Assembly (NCBI RefSeq): GCF_025263685.1
Contig: NZ_CP092109.1
Coordinates: 434,001-498,000, forward strand
Reading direction: 5' to 3'
DNA: 64,000 nt
From: Geoalkalibacter halelectricus
GTDB lineage: Bacteria; Desulfobacterota; Desulfuromonadia; Desulfuromonadales; Geoalkalibacteraceae
Part shown: positions 8,868 to 17,573 of the stretch, in pieces
Position numbering within the stretch: the stretch's first letter is position 1
How the letters are laid out: each line of letters begins with the position of its first letter
Position numbers and translations under genes: made by a program
The notes under the pieces: generated by a model
What the model saw: only the letters and a program-made list of their open reading frames with translations
The model's database searches: none
Told to the model about the DNA's origin: nothing

Positions 8868-11008
8868 GCCGTCACCTCAGCCAGCATGGCAAGGATCTCC
8901 TTCTCCACGGCCTTCATGTCAGCCTCAATCTCGCTCAGGTCACGGGGTGGCTGGTAAACGTAGAAATGCCGATTGAGCGGTATCTCATACCCCACCCTGG
9001 TCTTGCCGTGATCAATCCAAGCATCGGGCACATGGGGCAAGACCTCCCGCTTCAGGTACTCCTCGCACGGCTCCACCAGCTTGTGCAGGTCGCTGTCAAG
9101 AATCGGCAGTTTTATGTCCTTCGGCAGCGGCACGTTCTCGGTGTCGCGCAATTCCGTATCAGGCTCGGGATTGCCCTTATTGTCGCGGCAGATATCGGCG
9201 CTCTCATCCCGCTCGGAGAGTGCCGAGAGCACCGCCTTCCTGATCGGTGCCGCCAATTTGAGCTTGGCTTTGGCAAGGGCCTTGTCGAGAACCTTGACGA
9301 ACTCTTCGCGGTTCTTGTACAGCTTTCCGGCATCCATGGTTTCAAGGGCCGCGATAATCTCCTGTTGCAGCTTGCGCCCCTCTTCCTCTTCCTTGGCGAC
9401 GGCTTTCTTGTCCTTGCGCTTCTTCGACTCGGCCAATGCCTGAAACGCCTTCTCGTCCCGCAGGCGCGCAATCCGCTCGGCGCAGGCCTGAAAGTTTAGC
9501 CGCAAGGGGCGCTCCACCACCATCTTGGCAAAGCCGAACTCCCGGTTGTCGAAGATCTTGCTGACGACAACCTCTTTCTCTTCGCCATCCACCCTGACCT
9601 TGGCCGTCTGGTTGTGGATGAAGTCGCCATAAATCCGGGCCAGCTCGCCGATATGATCCGGCTCGCCGTCCTTAACGTCGCCCAGCTTGTTGCGCTTGTT
9701 GCCGAGGCTCTTGCGCATCTTGACGAAGAATTTGGTGCCGTCGATCAGTTGCACCTTGCCCTTGCGCTCAGCCTTCTTCTTGTTGGTGACGATCCATATG
9801 TAGGTGAATATCCCGGTGTTGTAGAACATCTGATCCGGCAGAGCGACAACAGCATCGAGCCAGTCGTTTTCAATGATCCACTTGCGGATGTTGCTTTCGC
9901 CGGAACCGGCGTCGCCGGTGAACAGGGGTGAGCCGTTGAAGACGATGCCGATACGCGAGCCTTCCCCACCCTTTTCGGGAGGCGCATGCATCTTTGAAAT
10001 CATGTGCAGCAGAAAAAGCATGGAGCCGTCGTTGATCCGGGGCAGCCCCGGCCCAAAGCGGCCGTTGAAACCGAGTTGCTCATGCTCCTTGGTGACGACA
10101 TCCTTCTCGGGCTTCCACTCCACGCCGAAAGGTGGGTTGGCCAGCATGTAATGGAATTTTTTCTCGGGGTGGCCGTCCCTGGTTTTTCCATCGCCGAGAG
10201 TGTCGCCGTAGATGATGTTCTCGGTGGCCTCGCCTTTGATGAGCATGTCGGAACAGCAGATGGCCCAGGACTCTTCGTTGTATTCCTGGCCGAAAACTTC
10301 CAGATGCGCGCCGGGGGCGTGCTCCTGCAGGTACTCCTCGGAAACCGAGAGCATGCCGCCTGTTCCGCAGGTCGGGTCATACAGGGTGCGCACCAGGCCT
10401 TTGGTATTGAACAGGCTGTCCTCGGTGTCGTAGAGCAGGTGAACCATGAGCTTGATGACTTCACGGGGTGTAAAGTGATCCCCGGCCTCTTCGTTGGCCT
10501 GCTCGTTGAACTTGCGCACCAGCTCTTCAAAAATGTAGCCCATCTCCAAATTGGAAACGCGCTGGGGATGTAAGTCCACCCTGGTGAACTCCCTGAGGAC
10601 CAGAAACAGCCGGTTGCTGTCTTCGAGCTTTTCAAGCTCCTGATCGAACTTGTAGAACTCAAAGATTTTGCGCGCGTTGTCGGAAAAGCCCTTGATGTAG
10701 TTGAGCAGGTTCTTGGCGATGTTGTCGGGATCGCCGAGCAGCTTCTTGAAAGTGTATTTGCTTGTGTTGTGAAACTGGTGTCCGGTGATCTTGTTGAGGC
10801 GGGCAGTGACGAACTTTTCGGGCTTGCCCTTGTGCAGGGCGTATTCCTTGAGCACGGCATCCTTGGTCGGCTCCAGCACGCAATCGAGGCGACGCAGCAC
10901 AATCATGGGCAGCATGACTCGGCGATATTGAGGCGGGCGGTAGGGGCCGCGCAGCAGGTTGGCAATGGACCAGATAAAGCCGATGTGTTCTTGGTGGTTT
11001 TTGCTCAT
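8864..11008 (-). CDS. hsdM: Type I restriction-modification DNA methyltransferase subunit M
   Basis: The N6-adenine methyltransferase subunit, 714 aa. The N-terminal helical domain (residues 1-170) precedes the catalytic fold: SAM-binding motif DPTCGTGG at 211-218 and catalytic NPPF at 291-294. It is longer than minimal HsdM because of a lysine/glutamate-rich coiled segment near 540-580 and a C-terminal helical extension ending in a SEIEADMKAVEKEIL helix that probably packs on HsdS. The start is fixed by AGGAGG seven bases before the ATG. It is the first gene of the leftward hsdM-hsdS-regulator unit; 200 bases of intergenic DNA upstream presumably hold the promoter, but I could not settle on one. 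Confidence 0.96.
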   Translation of the reverse strand: MSKNHQEHIGFIWSIANLLRGPYRPPQYRRVMLPMIVLRRLDCVLEPTKDAVLKEYALHKGKPEKFVTARLNKITGHQFHNTSKYTFKKLLGDPDNIAKNLLNYIKGFSDNARKIFEFYKFDQELEKLEDSNRLFLVLREFTRVDLHPQRVSNLEMGYIFEELVRKFNEQANEEAGDHFTPREVIKLMVHLLYDTEDSLFNTKGLVRTLYDPTCGTGGMLSVSEEYLQEHAPGAHLEVFGQEYNEESWAICCSDMLIKGEATENIIYGDTLGDGKTRDGHPEKKFHYMLANPPFGVEWKPEKDVVTKEHEQLGFNGRFGPGLPRINDGSMLFLLHMISKMHAPPEKGGEGSRIGIVFNGSPLFTGDAGSGESNIRKWIIENDWLDAVVALPDQMFYNTGIFTYIWIVTNKKKAERKGKVQLIDGTKFFVKMRKSLGNKRNKLGDVKDGEPDHIGELARIYGDFIHNQTAKVRVDGEEKEVVVSKIFDNREFGFAKMVVERPLRLNFQACAERIARLRDEKAFQALAESKKRKDKKAVAKEEEEGRKLQQEIIAALETMDAGKLYKNREEFVKVLDKALAKAKLKLAAPIRKAVLSALSERDESADICRDNKGNPEPDTELRDTENVPLPKDIKLPILDSDLHKLVEPCEEYLKREVLPHVPDAWIDHGKTRVGYEIPLNRHFYVYQPPRDLSEIEADMKAVEKEILAMLAEVTA

Positions 11009-11149
11009 GGAACCTCCTGAAAAGCAATTACATCTTCCGGACGCGGCGCCCGAGAAGGCGCAATCGCGGAAAAGGTTTATCTTAAAAAATTTTTGGCGGA
11101 TATGATAGGTCTTTCAACGGGGGCCGGCACACTGAAAACGCAGCGCAAG

Positions 11150-11187
11150 AAAAAAGCGAAGCTCCAAGCCATCGGAACTCCGCTTTT
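11150..11187 (-). terminator. Leftward terminator after the small membrane protein gene
   Basis: Read on the minus strand, an AAAAGCGGAG... arm pairs with ...CTTCGCTTTTTT with one interior mismatch and an ~8-base loop, ending in a T run. It lies 30 bases past the stop of the YgaP-like gene and would insulate hsdM from it. Confidence 0.65.
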
Positions 11188-11216
11188 GTTCTGGATGACC
11201 TTCTGCCAGAGAAAGA

Positions 11217-11426
11217 TCAACTATGGGTTTCTTTCATTTTGCAGGTATTAACCCCCAACAGGTGGCTGATGGGACAGTAGCGCATCGCGGCACTGGCGAT
11301 GAGAACCACCCCGACCAGGCCGAGATAGCCGATGGGGTTGGGCAGCATGAACAGCAACCCAAGGAGAGCAATGCCGAGCAGGGTGCGGATGATTCGTTCG
11401 GTTCGCGAACACACGTTGTGCATCAT
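11217..11426 (-). CDS. YgaP-type small inner-membrane protein (DUF2892)
   Basis: A 69-aa protein with two hydrophobic helices (about 14-30 and 34-50) separated by NPIGYLG, then a CPISHLLGVNTC tail. This is the pattern of the DUF2892/YgaP transmembrane domain: an N-terminal basic RIIRTLLGIAL helix, a short Pro-Gly turn and a C-terminal Cys-Pro motif. Relatives are free-standing or fused to rhodanese domains and are linked to sulfur chemistry only by that fusion. The start is at the second of two tandem ATG codons or at 11426; GGAGG sits eight bases ahead of 11426. It is probably monocistronic. Confidence 0.85.
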   Translation of the reverse strand: MMHNVCSRTERIIRTLLGIALLGLLFMLPNPIGYLGLVGVVLIASAAMRYCPISHLLGVNTCKMKETHS

Positions 11427-11618
11427 GGCTTAATCCTCCATCGCTCGAAGGTTTCGCCACGCCTCTAAGGTTCCGGAGCGGCGCGATTTTTTGTTGCATG
11501 CCATTCGACGTTTGATTTCTGCGCCGAATTCATGACTTATTCTATCACCATTTGAGGATTTGGGAAGTCTTTGCCACGAAAAACGGCTTGCCGACGAAAT
11601 CCTCTCGAAGGAAAGCCA

Positions 11619-12002
11619 TTATTTTGACGAATCGTCCCGCGCCACCCAATCATCGATCGCTTGGGCGATGTCTTCGGAAAAATTGAGAAAGCGCAGCCCC
11701 ATGCCCGGGTCGAGATCGGAGCGACGGCTGTAGCTGCGCCGCCAGACCACCTCGCAGGTGCAGGACACCACCAGGTTGAGAGGCGCGGGCAAGGTCAGCT
11801 CGACATCAAATTGTTCGCCGGGTTGGCGGGGATTGACCGAAGCGATGAACATTCCGCTGCAACTAATGTTTTTGGCGTAGCCGAAAAACGCCTTGCGTCC
11901 GTCGTCGAGCCGCGCACGCAGCACCAGTAGGGGCTTGCGCAGGTTTTTACGGCGGTTCGCCGGGGGCCGCTCCTCGGCGATCGGTTGAGTCTTGCCGAGC
12001 AT
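11619..12002 (-). CDS. PilZ domain protein (putative c-di-GMP effector)
   Basis: A 127-aa single-domain PilZ protein. The c-di-GMP signature is visible: the arginine motif RRKNLRKP near residue 15 and the N-x-S-x-x-G motif NISCSGMFI near 45. The barrel continues with FDVELTLPAPL and CEVVWRR and ends in a helix (FSEDIAQAIDDWV). I use the ATG at 12002 because GAGGAGG stands seven bases upstream; the longer frame to 12164 adds an unlikely Cys-rich leader. PilZ proteins of this size usually act as free-standing c-di-GMP receptors on motility, exopolysaccharide or transcription targets. Neighbours give no clue to its target beyond the glycosyltransferase upstream. Confidence 0.9.
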   Translation of the reverse strand: MLGKTQPIAEERPPANRRKNLRKPLLVLRARLDDGRKAFFGYAKNISCSGMFIASVNPRQPGEQFDVELTLPAPLNLVVSCTCEVVWRRSYSRRSDLDPGMGLRFLNFSEDIAQAIDDWVARDDSSK

Positions 12003-12045
12003 GATGCACCTCCTCAGGGCCAAAGGTTGCGAAAGGCTATCTATC

Positions 12046-12085
12046 CACCCGGTGTGGGGTCGCAGCCCCCATGCTGAACAGTTAC
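12046..12085. repeat. Dispersed hairpin repeat, copy 1
   Basis: A ~40-bp unit reading CACCCGGTGTGGGG - TCGCAGC - CCCCATGCTGAA, with a GGGG/CCCC stem and a 6-7 base loop. A second copy lies at 35632-35671 in the opposite orientation but with the loop inverted relative to its flanks. Both copies follow the stop of a leftward gene, so they may act as transcript 3' structures. Confidence 0.6.
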
Positions 12086-12099
12086 GCGATAACCGCGCA

Positions 12100-13416
12100 T
12101 CAGCGCACGGGAAAATTCTGCTGCTGACGCAAAACAGCAAGATAAGCGCCAAGATCTCCGTCACTTTTCAGGCCCGCGCGAGACAGAAGCGGCGGCAGGA
12201 GATCCCAGGGGTCGCCCCACAACCCCTGTTTGTCACAGAGTTCACCGAGCAACTGGCGCGTCTTGAGCCCGTCGAACCATTGATGAAAAGCAGCAAGCAG
12301 GCGTCCCTGGTGGCCCCCGTGCTGACGGCAGAGATTGTTCCAGACCGACGCAAACCCTCGTCGGCGCAGAAAATCTTCCAGCGGCGGGCCCAGGCGCGCG
12401 GCGCCGGCGAGCAGGGCCTCGGCATCCTGGACGCCGCCTTGCACCACATCCAGCCAGGACTTGAGGATCTCGAAGGCCGGCAGGGCGTAAAAGCGCACGG
12501 TCGTGGCGGCACCGGCCTGCAATGCCGCCACGCTGGGACCGGTGCCAAAAGGCGTGCGCGCGGATACGCGCGGCGAAGGCTGCACCAGGGTGCCACGCAG
12601 TTGCGTTACGCCGACGGTTTTGGCCAACTGCTGCAGAAAGTAGAAATCCTCGCCGGCATGGCGCCGATTCATGCCGCCGACGGCTGCATAGGCACAGGCG
12701 CGACAGGCCAGGGCGCTGCCGATGCTGTGGTAGGCATAGGGCGAACCGGCAAGAGTCAATCCCAGAACGTAGTGCCGCAGGTAGAGTTCATAAAGGGTGA
12801 TGGCTTCCTGAGCGGCGGGCGTCTGTGCCGTCTGGTGAGCAAAGGGCAGGACCGCGGCACCGGCCGCGCTCCAGTGAAAATGCTCAACGACGGCCTGCAG
12901 ATAATTTTGCTGCACCAGGGTATCGGCGTCCAGGGAAACGAGAACGGGCCGCCCCGCCCAATCCAGCCGCTCCAGGGCCAGATCCAAGCCGATTTTGCGC
13001 GCCAAACCCACCCCCTCCTGCTCGGGCAGTTCCTGCCCGGGTGAGGCGGCGTCAACCCACCCCAGAGACACTTGCGGCCACAGATCCCGGGCGGCGCGCA
13101 GCATCTCCAGGGTTCTCCGGTTGTCGCGGCGCAGCGCCTCGGGCGCGTTCGGGCGGTTGTTGACCACCACCAGCACCAGGATGCGTTCCAACCAGGGTTG
13201 GGGGTTGGCTGCCAGGGCGTCGAGGGTCCGCGGCAAGGCCGCGCTTTCCGCCAAGGCCGGGATCACCACGGCGCCGCGGAAATCATGGCGCACCGTTCCG
13301 GAAATTCCCCAGGGTTCACGCACCCCGCGGGTGCGGAGGTATTTTTCCACAGCGGCAGGCATCCGGCCAGGCTCGGATTTTCGATCCAGGGGATGCTGCG
13401 GATCAGTCGCCTTCAT
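12100..13416 (-). CDS. Family 2 (GT-A fold) glycosyltransferase-like protein
   Basis: A 438-aa cytosolic protein with a GT2-type N-terminal domain: a GAVVIPALAESAALPRTLDA strand-loop, the VLVVVNNRP nucleotide-binding segment and LVSLDADTLVQQNYL, the D-x-D metal/sugar-nucleotide motif. An acceptor-side motif GEDFYFLQQLAK (the E-D of GT2 enzymes) follows near residue 265. The C-terminal ~130 residues are helical and lack membrane spans, so this is not a processive synthase. Substrate and pathway are unknown. The ATG at 13416 has a GAGG site. Downstream on the same strand is the PilZ gene, 97 bases away, which could link it to c-di-GMP-controlled surface polysaccharide, but that is speculative. 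Confidence 0.8.
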   Translation of the reverse strand: MKATDPQHPLDRKSEPGRMPAAVEKYLRTRGVREPWGISGTVRHDFRGAVVIPALAESAALPRTLDALAANPQPWLERILVLVVVNNRPNAPEALRRDNRRTLEMLRAARDLWPQVSLGWVDAASPGQELPEQEGVGLARKIGLDLALERLDWAGRPVLVSLDADTLVQQNYLQAVVEHFHWSAAGAAVLPFAHQTAQTPAAQEAITLYELYLRHYVLGLTLAGSPYAYHSIGSALACRACAYAAVGGMNRRHAGEDFYFLQQLAKTVGVTQLRGTLVQPSPRVSARTPFGTGPSVAALQAGAATTVRFYALPAFEILKSWLDVVQGGVQDAEALLAGAARLGPPLEDFLRRRGFASVWNNLCRQHGGHQGRLLAAFHQWFDGLKTRQLLGELCDKQGLWGDPWDLLPPLLSRAGLKSDGDLGAYLAVLRQQQNFPVR

Positions 13417-13480
13417 GTTGACCTCAGGGGCAAAACTCCATTATATTCGCAGAAAAAAACTCAGGAAAGCATGACGACCT

Positions 13481-13699
13481 ATGGCCTTTAATCTGAAAAC
13501 AAAAATCTGGCAGACCGGCGCACTTGATTGGTGGGGATTTATCGACGGGGAGGATCAGTACCTGGGCTCGCGTGAGTTTCCCCTGCCCCCCGAAGAGGGC
13601 GATGAGTGGATCGTGCGCGCCACCGGCGACATCTATAAAGTCATCGACGGTGAAATCCGCAAGATCGGCAAGGGCGAACCACCGCGCATGTACTGGTGA
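13481..13699 (+). CDS. Uncharacterised 72-aa Trp-rich protein coupled to an MBL hydrolase
   Basis: A small soluble protein of unknown function with four tryptophans (WQTGALDWWGF, EWIV, MYW at the C-terminus) and an acidic middle (PPEEGDEW). It reads like a compact beta-barrel fold: LDWWGFIDGEDQYL, IVRATGDIYKVIDGEIRKI. The stop codon overlaps the GTG start of the metallo-hydrolase by 4 bp (GTGA), which supports it as a real translated gene and suggests joint expression. Divergent from the glycosyltransferase gene, 64 bases away. Confidence 0.7.
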   Translation: MAFNLKTKIWQTGALDWWGFIDGEDQYLGSREFPLPPEEGDEWIVRATGDIYKVIDGEIRKIGKGEPPRMYW

Positions 13700-14319
13700 A
13701 CACCATGAGCTTGGAGGTCGTCCAGATTCCCGCCGGGCGCATGGATAATTTTTCCTACCTGGTGGTCTGCCCGCGCACCCGGCGCGCCCTGGCCGTTGAT
13801 CCGTCCCTCGCCCCGGAGAATTTGCTGGCCGAGGTCAGCAAGCGCGACCTGCGGGTGGAAACCCTGGTCAACACCCACGGCCACGGCGACCACACCGGCG
13901 GCAACGCCGAGGTGCTGCGCGCCACCGGGGCGCGGCTGGCCGCACACCCCCTGGATCTGCCCGACGCCGATATCGCCCTGGAGGAGGGCAGCCGGCTCGC
14001 GGTGGGGGAAGGCATGGTCGAAGTGCTTCACACCCCGGGCCACTCCCCCGGTTCCATCACCCTGTTCACCGGCGCGGACCTCATCACCGGGGACACCCTG
14101 TTCGTCACCTTTGTCGGGCGCGCCGATCTCGCCGGCAGCAACCCCGAGGATCTTTATCGCAGCCTGCGGCGCCTGGCGTCCTTTCCTCCCCACACCCGGA
14201 TTTATCCCGGCCACGATTACGGGCCGCGGCCCGTCTCGACCATCGGCTTCGAGCTGGAGCACAACCCCTACCTTAAATGCCCCGACCTGGCAGCCTTTCT
14301 CAAGCTGCGCATGGGGTGA
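13696..14319 (+). CDS. MBL-fold metallo-hydrolase (glyoxalase II-like)
   Basis: A 207-aa metallo-beta-lactamase fold hydrolase. The metal site is intact: NTHGHGDHTGG (H-x-H-x-D-H), HTPGHSPGS (third-site His), the bridging Asp in ITGDTLF, and the late His in YPGHDYG. Length and motifs resemble glyoxalase II-type hydrolases and related small thioesterases, but the C-terminal substrate domain of true glyoxalase II is missing, so the substrate is open. The start is either GTG 13696, overlapping the upstream stop, or ATG 13705; neither has a clear ribosome site, and coupling favours the GTG. Confidence 0.88.
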   Translation: MNTMSLEVVQIPAGRMDNFSYLVVCPRTRRALAVDPSLAPENLLAEVSKRDLRVETLVNTHGHGDHTGGNAEVLRATGARLAAHPLDLPDADIALEEGSRLAVGEGMVEVLHTPGHSPGSITLFTGADLITGDTLFVTFVGRADLAGSNPEDLYRSLRRLASFPPHTRIYPGHDYGPRPVSTIGFELEHNPYLKCPDLAAFLKLRMG

Positions 14320-14355
14320 ATCCGATCCCGGCCAGGGCTTGGCCCCAGGCCTGAT

Positions 14356-15714
14356 CTACTCCTCCAGCGGCACCGCCACCAGGCGCGTGCCCGCGATCCG
14401 ATCGTTCCAGCCGCGGCCCTCGGGATCCCGCAGTGCCAGAAAAAAGCCCGCCCCCAGCACCAGCAGACTCATCAGTCCCCCGACGCTGTGCAAAAATGCC
14501 TCGGAAAAAAGCAAACCTTGCTCCTCGCTGCCTTCAAGGCGCAACCCGAAGAGCATCTTTCCGGGGGTTTGTCCGAGAAAAAAATGAAAAGCGGTGAAGT
14601 AGCCGAAGCAGACCAGAAAAAACAGCAAATAATAAGGCAGGGAGAGGGCGGCCAGTTCGGGCAGGGACGGCAACAGGGCGGTGCCGCCGGGTGGCGCGAG
14701 CAGCCGGGTGGCGCTGAGCAGAAACAGCAGAAAGGCCCCGGTAACCAAAAACATATCGAGCCAGAAGGCACCGAGGCGCGCGACGAGGGAAGCGCGCAGG
14801 GGCGCCGCGGCCGCCTCGGAAACCAAAAGCTGTGGCGCCTCGGGGTTCGTCGGCACGCCCGCGCCGGCATCTGCCTCCGCCGGTGTTTCAGCGAGCTCCG
14901 GAGCCTGCACGGCGGCAGCAGGCTCCGGTTGATCAAAAGGGTCGGGGGCCTCCTCCTTGGCCTTGGCAGCTTTATCCTTGCGCGGCTTTTCATCCTCCTC
15001 GCCGAAATCTATTTCCCCCCAGGTGTCCTCCTGCGTTTCGTCCTGTGCAAGCGCCGAGTCAGGGGATTCCCCACCAAGATCATCGAAATCAAGCTCGTCC
15101 AGGGCTGGAAGCTCGACATCCTCCCCGGCGGGAAAATCAACCTCGCCCAGATCGGGCAACTCCGCGTGGAGATCCTCCACGGCGGAGGAATCCGCATCGA
15201 AATTCAACTCCTCGAGCGCGTCCTCGCCGGCGGCCGCAACCTCGAAAGCGACGTCGTCCGTCGCTTCGACGCGGCTGGTCTCCGCGAAATCCGCCCCATC
15301 GTCCTGAAGCAAATCCTCGAGCTCGCTGTCGGTATCCAGGTCGAATCCGTCATCTCCATCAGCCACGGAGCCTGCTCCCGAAGCCGCCTTGGCTTCGGCA
15401 CCCCCGTCTTCCTGATTCCAGTCGATGCCGAATACATCGTCTTCCTCGCCCGCACCGGCATCGATCGCCGCGGCACCGCCGACCGCCGCTGCCGCGGCAG
15501 ACCCCGACTCCTCATCCATGAAGCCGTAATCAAAATCGGCATCCTGAGGCTTGGGCGCGACCAGTCCGGCGGCCGCCGCAGTCACCTTCTCGCGATAGGG
15601 AAACAGCAGGCTGCGCAGATTGTAGCGTCCCTTGAATTCCTTGAGATCATTGCCGCATTTCTTGCAGCTTTCCAGGTAATCAAAGCTGTTGAAGCCGCAC
15701 TTCGGACACTTCAT
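14356..15714 (-). CDS. Zinc-ribbon, acidic linker and RDD-domain membrane protein
   Basis: A 452-aa protein with three parts. Residues 1-25 form a zinc ribbon (MKCPKCGFNSF...CKKCGND). Residues ~50-290 are strongly acidic, low complexity and repetitive, with recurring (V/L)(D/E)(F/L)P and L(D/E)DL patterns. The C-terminus (~305-452) is an RDD membrane domain starting ASLVARLGAFWLDMFLV and including FFLGQTPGKMLFGLRL and GRGWNDRIAGTRLV. The ATG at 15714 has a GGAGG site and overlaps the rsmE stop by 4 bp. RDD proteins are small membrane proteins of debated transport function; the acidic region may be an extended cytosolic scaffold. The combination is unusual. Confidence 0.85.
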   Translation of the reverse strand: MKCPKCGFNSFDYLESCKKCGNDLKEFKGRYNLRSLLFPYREKVTAAAAGLVAPKPQDADFDYGFMDEESGSAAAAAVGGAAAIDAGAGEEDDVFGIDWNQEDGGAEAKAASGAGSVADGDDGFDLDTDSELEDLLQDDGADFAETSRVEATDDVAFEVAAAGEDALEELNFDADSSAVEDLHAELPDLGEVDFPAGEDVELPALDELDFDDLGGESPDSALAQDETQEDTWGEIDFGEEDEKPRKDKAAKAKEEAPDPFDQPEPAAAVQAPELAETPAEADAGAGVPTNPEAPQLLVSEAAAAPLRASLVARLGAFWLDMFLVTGAFLLFLLSATRLLAPPGGTALLPSLPELAALSLPYYLLFFLVCFGYFTAFHFFLGQTPGKMLFGLRLEGSEEQGLLFSEAFLHSVGGLMSLLVLGAGFFLALRDPEGRGWNDRIAGTRLVAVPLEE

Positions 15715-16484
15715 GGTGCCTCCTTGGGTGTCGGAATACCAGGGTCCGCCGCAACGGCGCAACCGAGGTCCCCATAGAGATACTGTAAAACGCTCACCAC
15801 CGCGAACCCCGCGGTTTCGGTGCGCAGAATACGCGGACCGAAATTGACCGGAATAAAACCCGCGGCCCTGGCCCGCTCGACCTCCGCAGCCTCCAGCCCG
15901 CCTTCGGGGCCGACCAGGACGGCAGCGGCCCGAGGTTTTTGCCCCGCCAGGATCTCGGCCAAGGGTAGGCTTTGCTCCTCCCACAACAGCAGGCGCAAAT
16001 CCTCGTCACCGCACAGCGCTTCATCCAGGCCCATGGGCGCGTCGAGCCGCGGCAGGAGGGCGCGGCGGCTCTGCTGGGCGGCTTCGACGACGATTTTTTC
16101 CCACCGCTGCGCGCGGCGTTCCCGACGTTCGGGTTCCGGCCGCGCCACGCTGCGGCCGGCCAGCCAGGGCGTGAAGGCGGCCACGCCCAGTTCGGTACCC
16201 TTTTGCAAAATCAGGTCCATCTTGTCGCTTTTAGGCAAACCCTGGATCAAACGGATGGGCAAGGTCCGCTCGCGGACCGGTGCGCGGGTGATAACACGGA
16301 GGCGAACGCCCTTTTTTGTAAACTCTTCGATCCGGCAGCGACAGCAAAGACCCCGGCCATCGAGCAGCTCGACCTCATCACCCACCCGCGCCCGCAGCAC
16401 TCGGCCCAGATGGTGCTCAAGCTCGCCGCCCAGCATCACCTCAGCGCCGCGAAGCTGCTCGGCGGGGACGAAGAAACGCCGCAT
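15711..16484 (-). CDS. rsmE: 16S rRNA (uracil(1498)-N3)-methyltransferase RsmE
   Basis: A 257-aa SPOUT methyltransferase that methylates N3 of U1498 in 16S rRNA. Diagnostic stretches are the N-terminal MRRFFVPAEQL and HHLGRVLRARVGDE (PUA-like domain), QGLPKSDKMDLILQKGTELG, and the knotted C-terminal SAM site LVGPEGGLEAAEVE with LGxRILRTETA-type FGPRILRTETAG. Length is normal. It starts immediately after the prmA stop and overlaps the RDD gene by 4 bp, in the common prmA-rsmE order. Confidence 0.96.
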   Translation of the reverse strand: MRRFFVPAEQLRGAEVMLGGELEHHLGRVLRARVGDEVELLDGRGLCCRCRIEEFTKKGVRLRVITRAPVRERTLPIRLIQGLPKSDKMDLILQKGTELGVAAFTPWLAGRSVARPEPERRERRAQRWEKIVVEAAQQSRRALLPRLDAPMGLDEALCGDEDLRLLLWEEQSLPLAEILAGQKPRAAAVLVGPEGGLEAAEVERARAAGFIPVNFGPRILRTETAGFAVVSVLQYLYGDLGCAVAADPGIPTPKEAP

Positions 16485-17402
16485 TCAGTCCGCCCGCCGA
16501 TAGGTGAGACAAATCCACTCATCGCGCTCGCTAAGGCGCGGCCCTTCCAGACCAAAGGGAGCAAAGCCCCTGCGCGCCAAGGACTCCTTCTCGCGCAGAA
16601 TGCCCGAGAGAATCAAGGTCGCACCCGGCGCCAGGCGCGCCACCAATTCGCCGGCCAGGCGCACGTTTTCCTCAGCGAGGATATTGGCGAGCACGATGTC
16701 GAAACCGGCCCCCAGCTCCTCCAGGGGCCGGCTGGTGATTTCCACAGCCGCGGCCATTCCGTTGGCGGCCGCATTGTCCTGTGCGACCCGGCAGGCTTCG
16801 GCGTCGAGATCGCAGGCAACCACTTCCCCGGCGCCGAGCATGGCGGCGGCGATGGCGAGAATGCCCGACCCCGTTCCGACATCGAGCACGCGCGGCGCTC
16901 GATCCAGGGTGTCCAGGGTCGCGACCAGCGCTTCCAGACACAGCCGGGTAGTGGCGTGGGTGCCGGTGCCAAAGGCCATGCCGGGATCCAGGGTCAAGAG
17001 CGCCTCATCCGGCGCGGCGGTCACCTCTTCCCAGCTGGGGCGCACCACCAGTTTGCCGACGCGAAACACGGGAAAGTGCTGTTTCCAGCTCTCCGACCAA
17101 TCATCGCCGCTCACGGCCTCCAGGCGCGCCTCGCTCCAGCCGTGCGCGAACATGGCGCGCAGGGGGCCTAAGGCCTCGTTGATGCACTTCAGCAGTGCGT
17201 CACCATCCTGCTCGGCGGGGAAATAGGCGCGTAGCGGATAACTCTCGGGAGCGTCGGCGTCGGGATCGGGGGCGACAAAGGTGTCGAGCTGCCGTTCGAA
17301 CACCCGCACGCCCGTGGAACCCAGGGTCGCAAGCCCAGCACAGACCAGATCGACGGCAGCGGCGGGCACGCTGATATGAAGTTCCAACCATTTGTTGTCC
17401 AT
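16485..17402 (-). CDS. prmA: Ribosomal protein L11 methyltransferase PrmA
   Basis: Trimethylates ribosomal protein L11. The protein is 305 aa when started at ATG 17402 (MDNKWLELHI), the start that fits the family; a longer frame exists but adds no family sequence. The Rossmann motif is VLDVGTGSGILAIAAAMLG, preceded by the family hallmark LDPGMAFGTGTHATTRLCL and followed by an acidic ACDLD and the substrate-site LANILAE. The ribosome site is weak (AGAGAAG). It is the first gene of prmA-rsmE-RDD, transcribed away from ppsR across a 171-bp divergent region. Confidence 0.95.
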   Translation of the reverse strand: MDNKWLELHISVPAAAVDLVCAGLATLGSTGVRVFERQLDTFVAPDPDADAPESYPLRAYFPAEQDGDALLKCINEALGPLRAMFAHGWSEARLEAVSGDDWSESWKQHFPVFRVGKLVVRPSWEEVTAAPDEALLTLDPGMAFGTGTHATTRLCLEALVATLDTLDRAPRVLDVGTGSGILAIAAAMLGAGEVVACDLDAEACRVAQDNAAANGMAAAVEITSRPLEELGAGFDIVLANILAEENVRLAGELVARLAPGATLILSGILREKESLARRGFAPFGLEGPRLSERDEWICLTYRRAD

Positions 17403-17446
17403 GGATTCTTCTCTAGCAGAGACCATGAAAAAAGACAATAAAAACC

Positions 17447-17475
17447 TTGACAAAGCCTTAATGTTCAAGTCTAAT
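17447..17475 (+). promoter_or_regulatory. Sigma-70 type promoter for the ppsR gene
   Basis: TTGACA (17447-17452), a 17-base spacer and TCTAAT (17470-17475), which match the consensus at 6 of 6 and 5 of 6 positions. Transcription would start near 17482, ~90 bases before the ppsR ATG. Confidence 0.7.
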
Positions 17476-17573
17476 TCAGAACAGTTAATGAGGCCTTGGC
17501 GGCGGTGCGGCGCACGCATCGGGAAGTTATCTGGAATTCATTGCACGGAAACAAATTCAACGGATCCAGGGGC

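Noticed and set aside
11527-11604. GAGGATTT/AAATCCTC inverted repeat after the PilZ gene as terminator
   Set aside because: The arms are 35 bases apart with no T tail, so it is a weak candidate and I did not list it.
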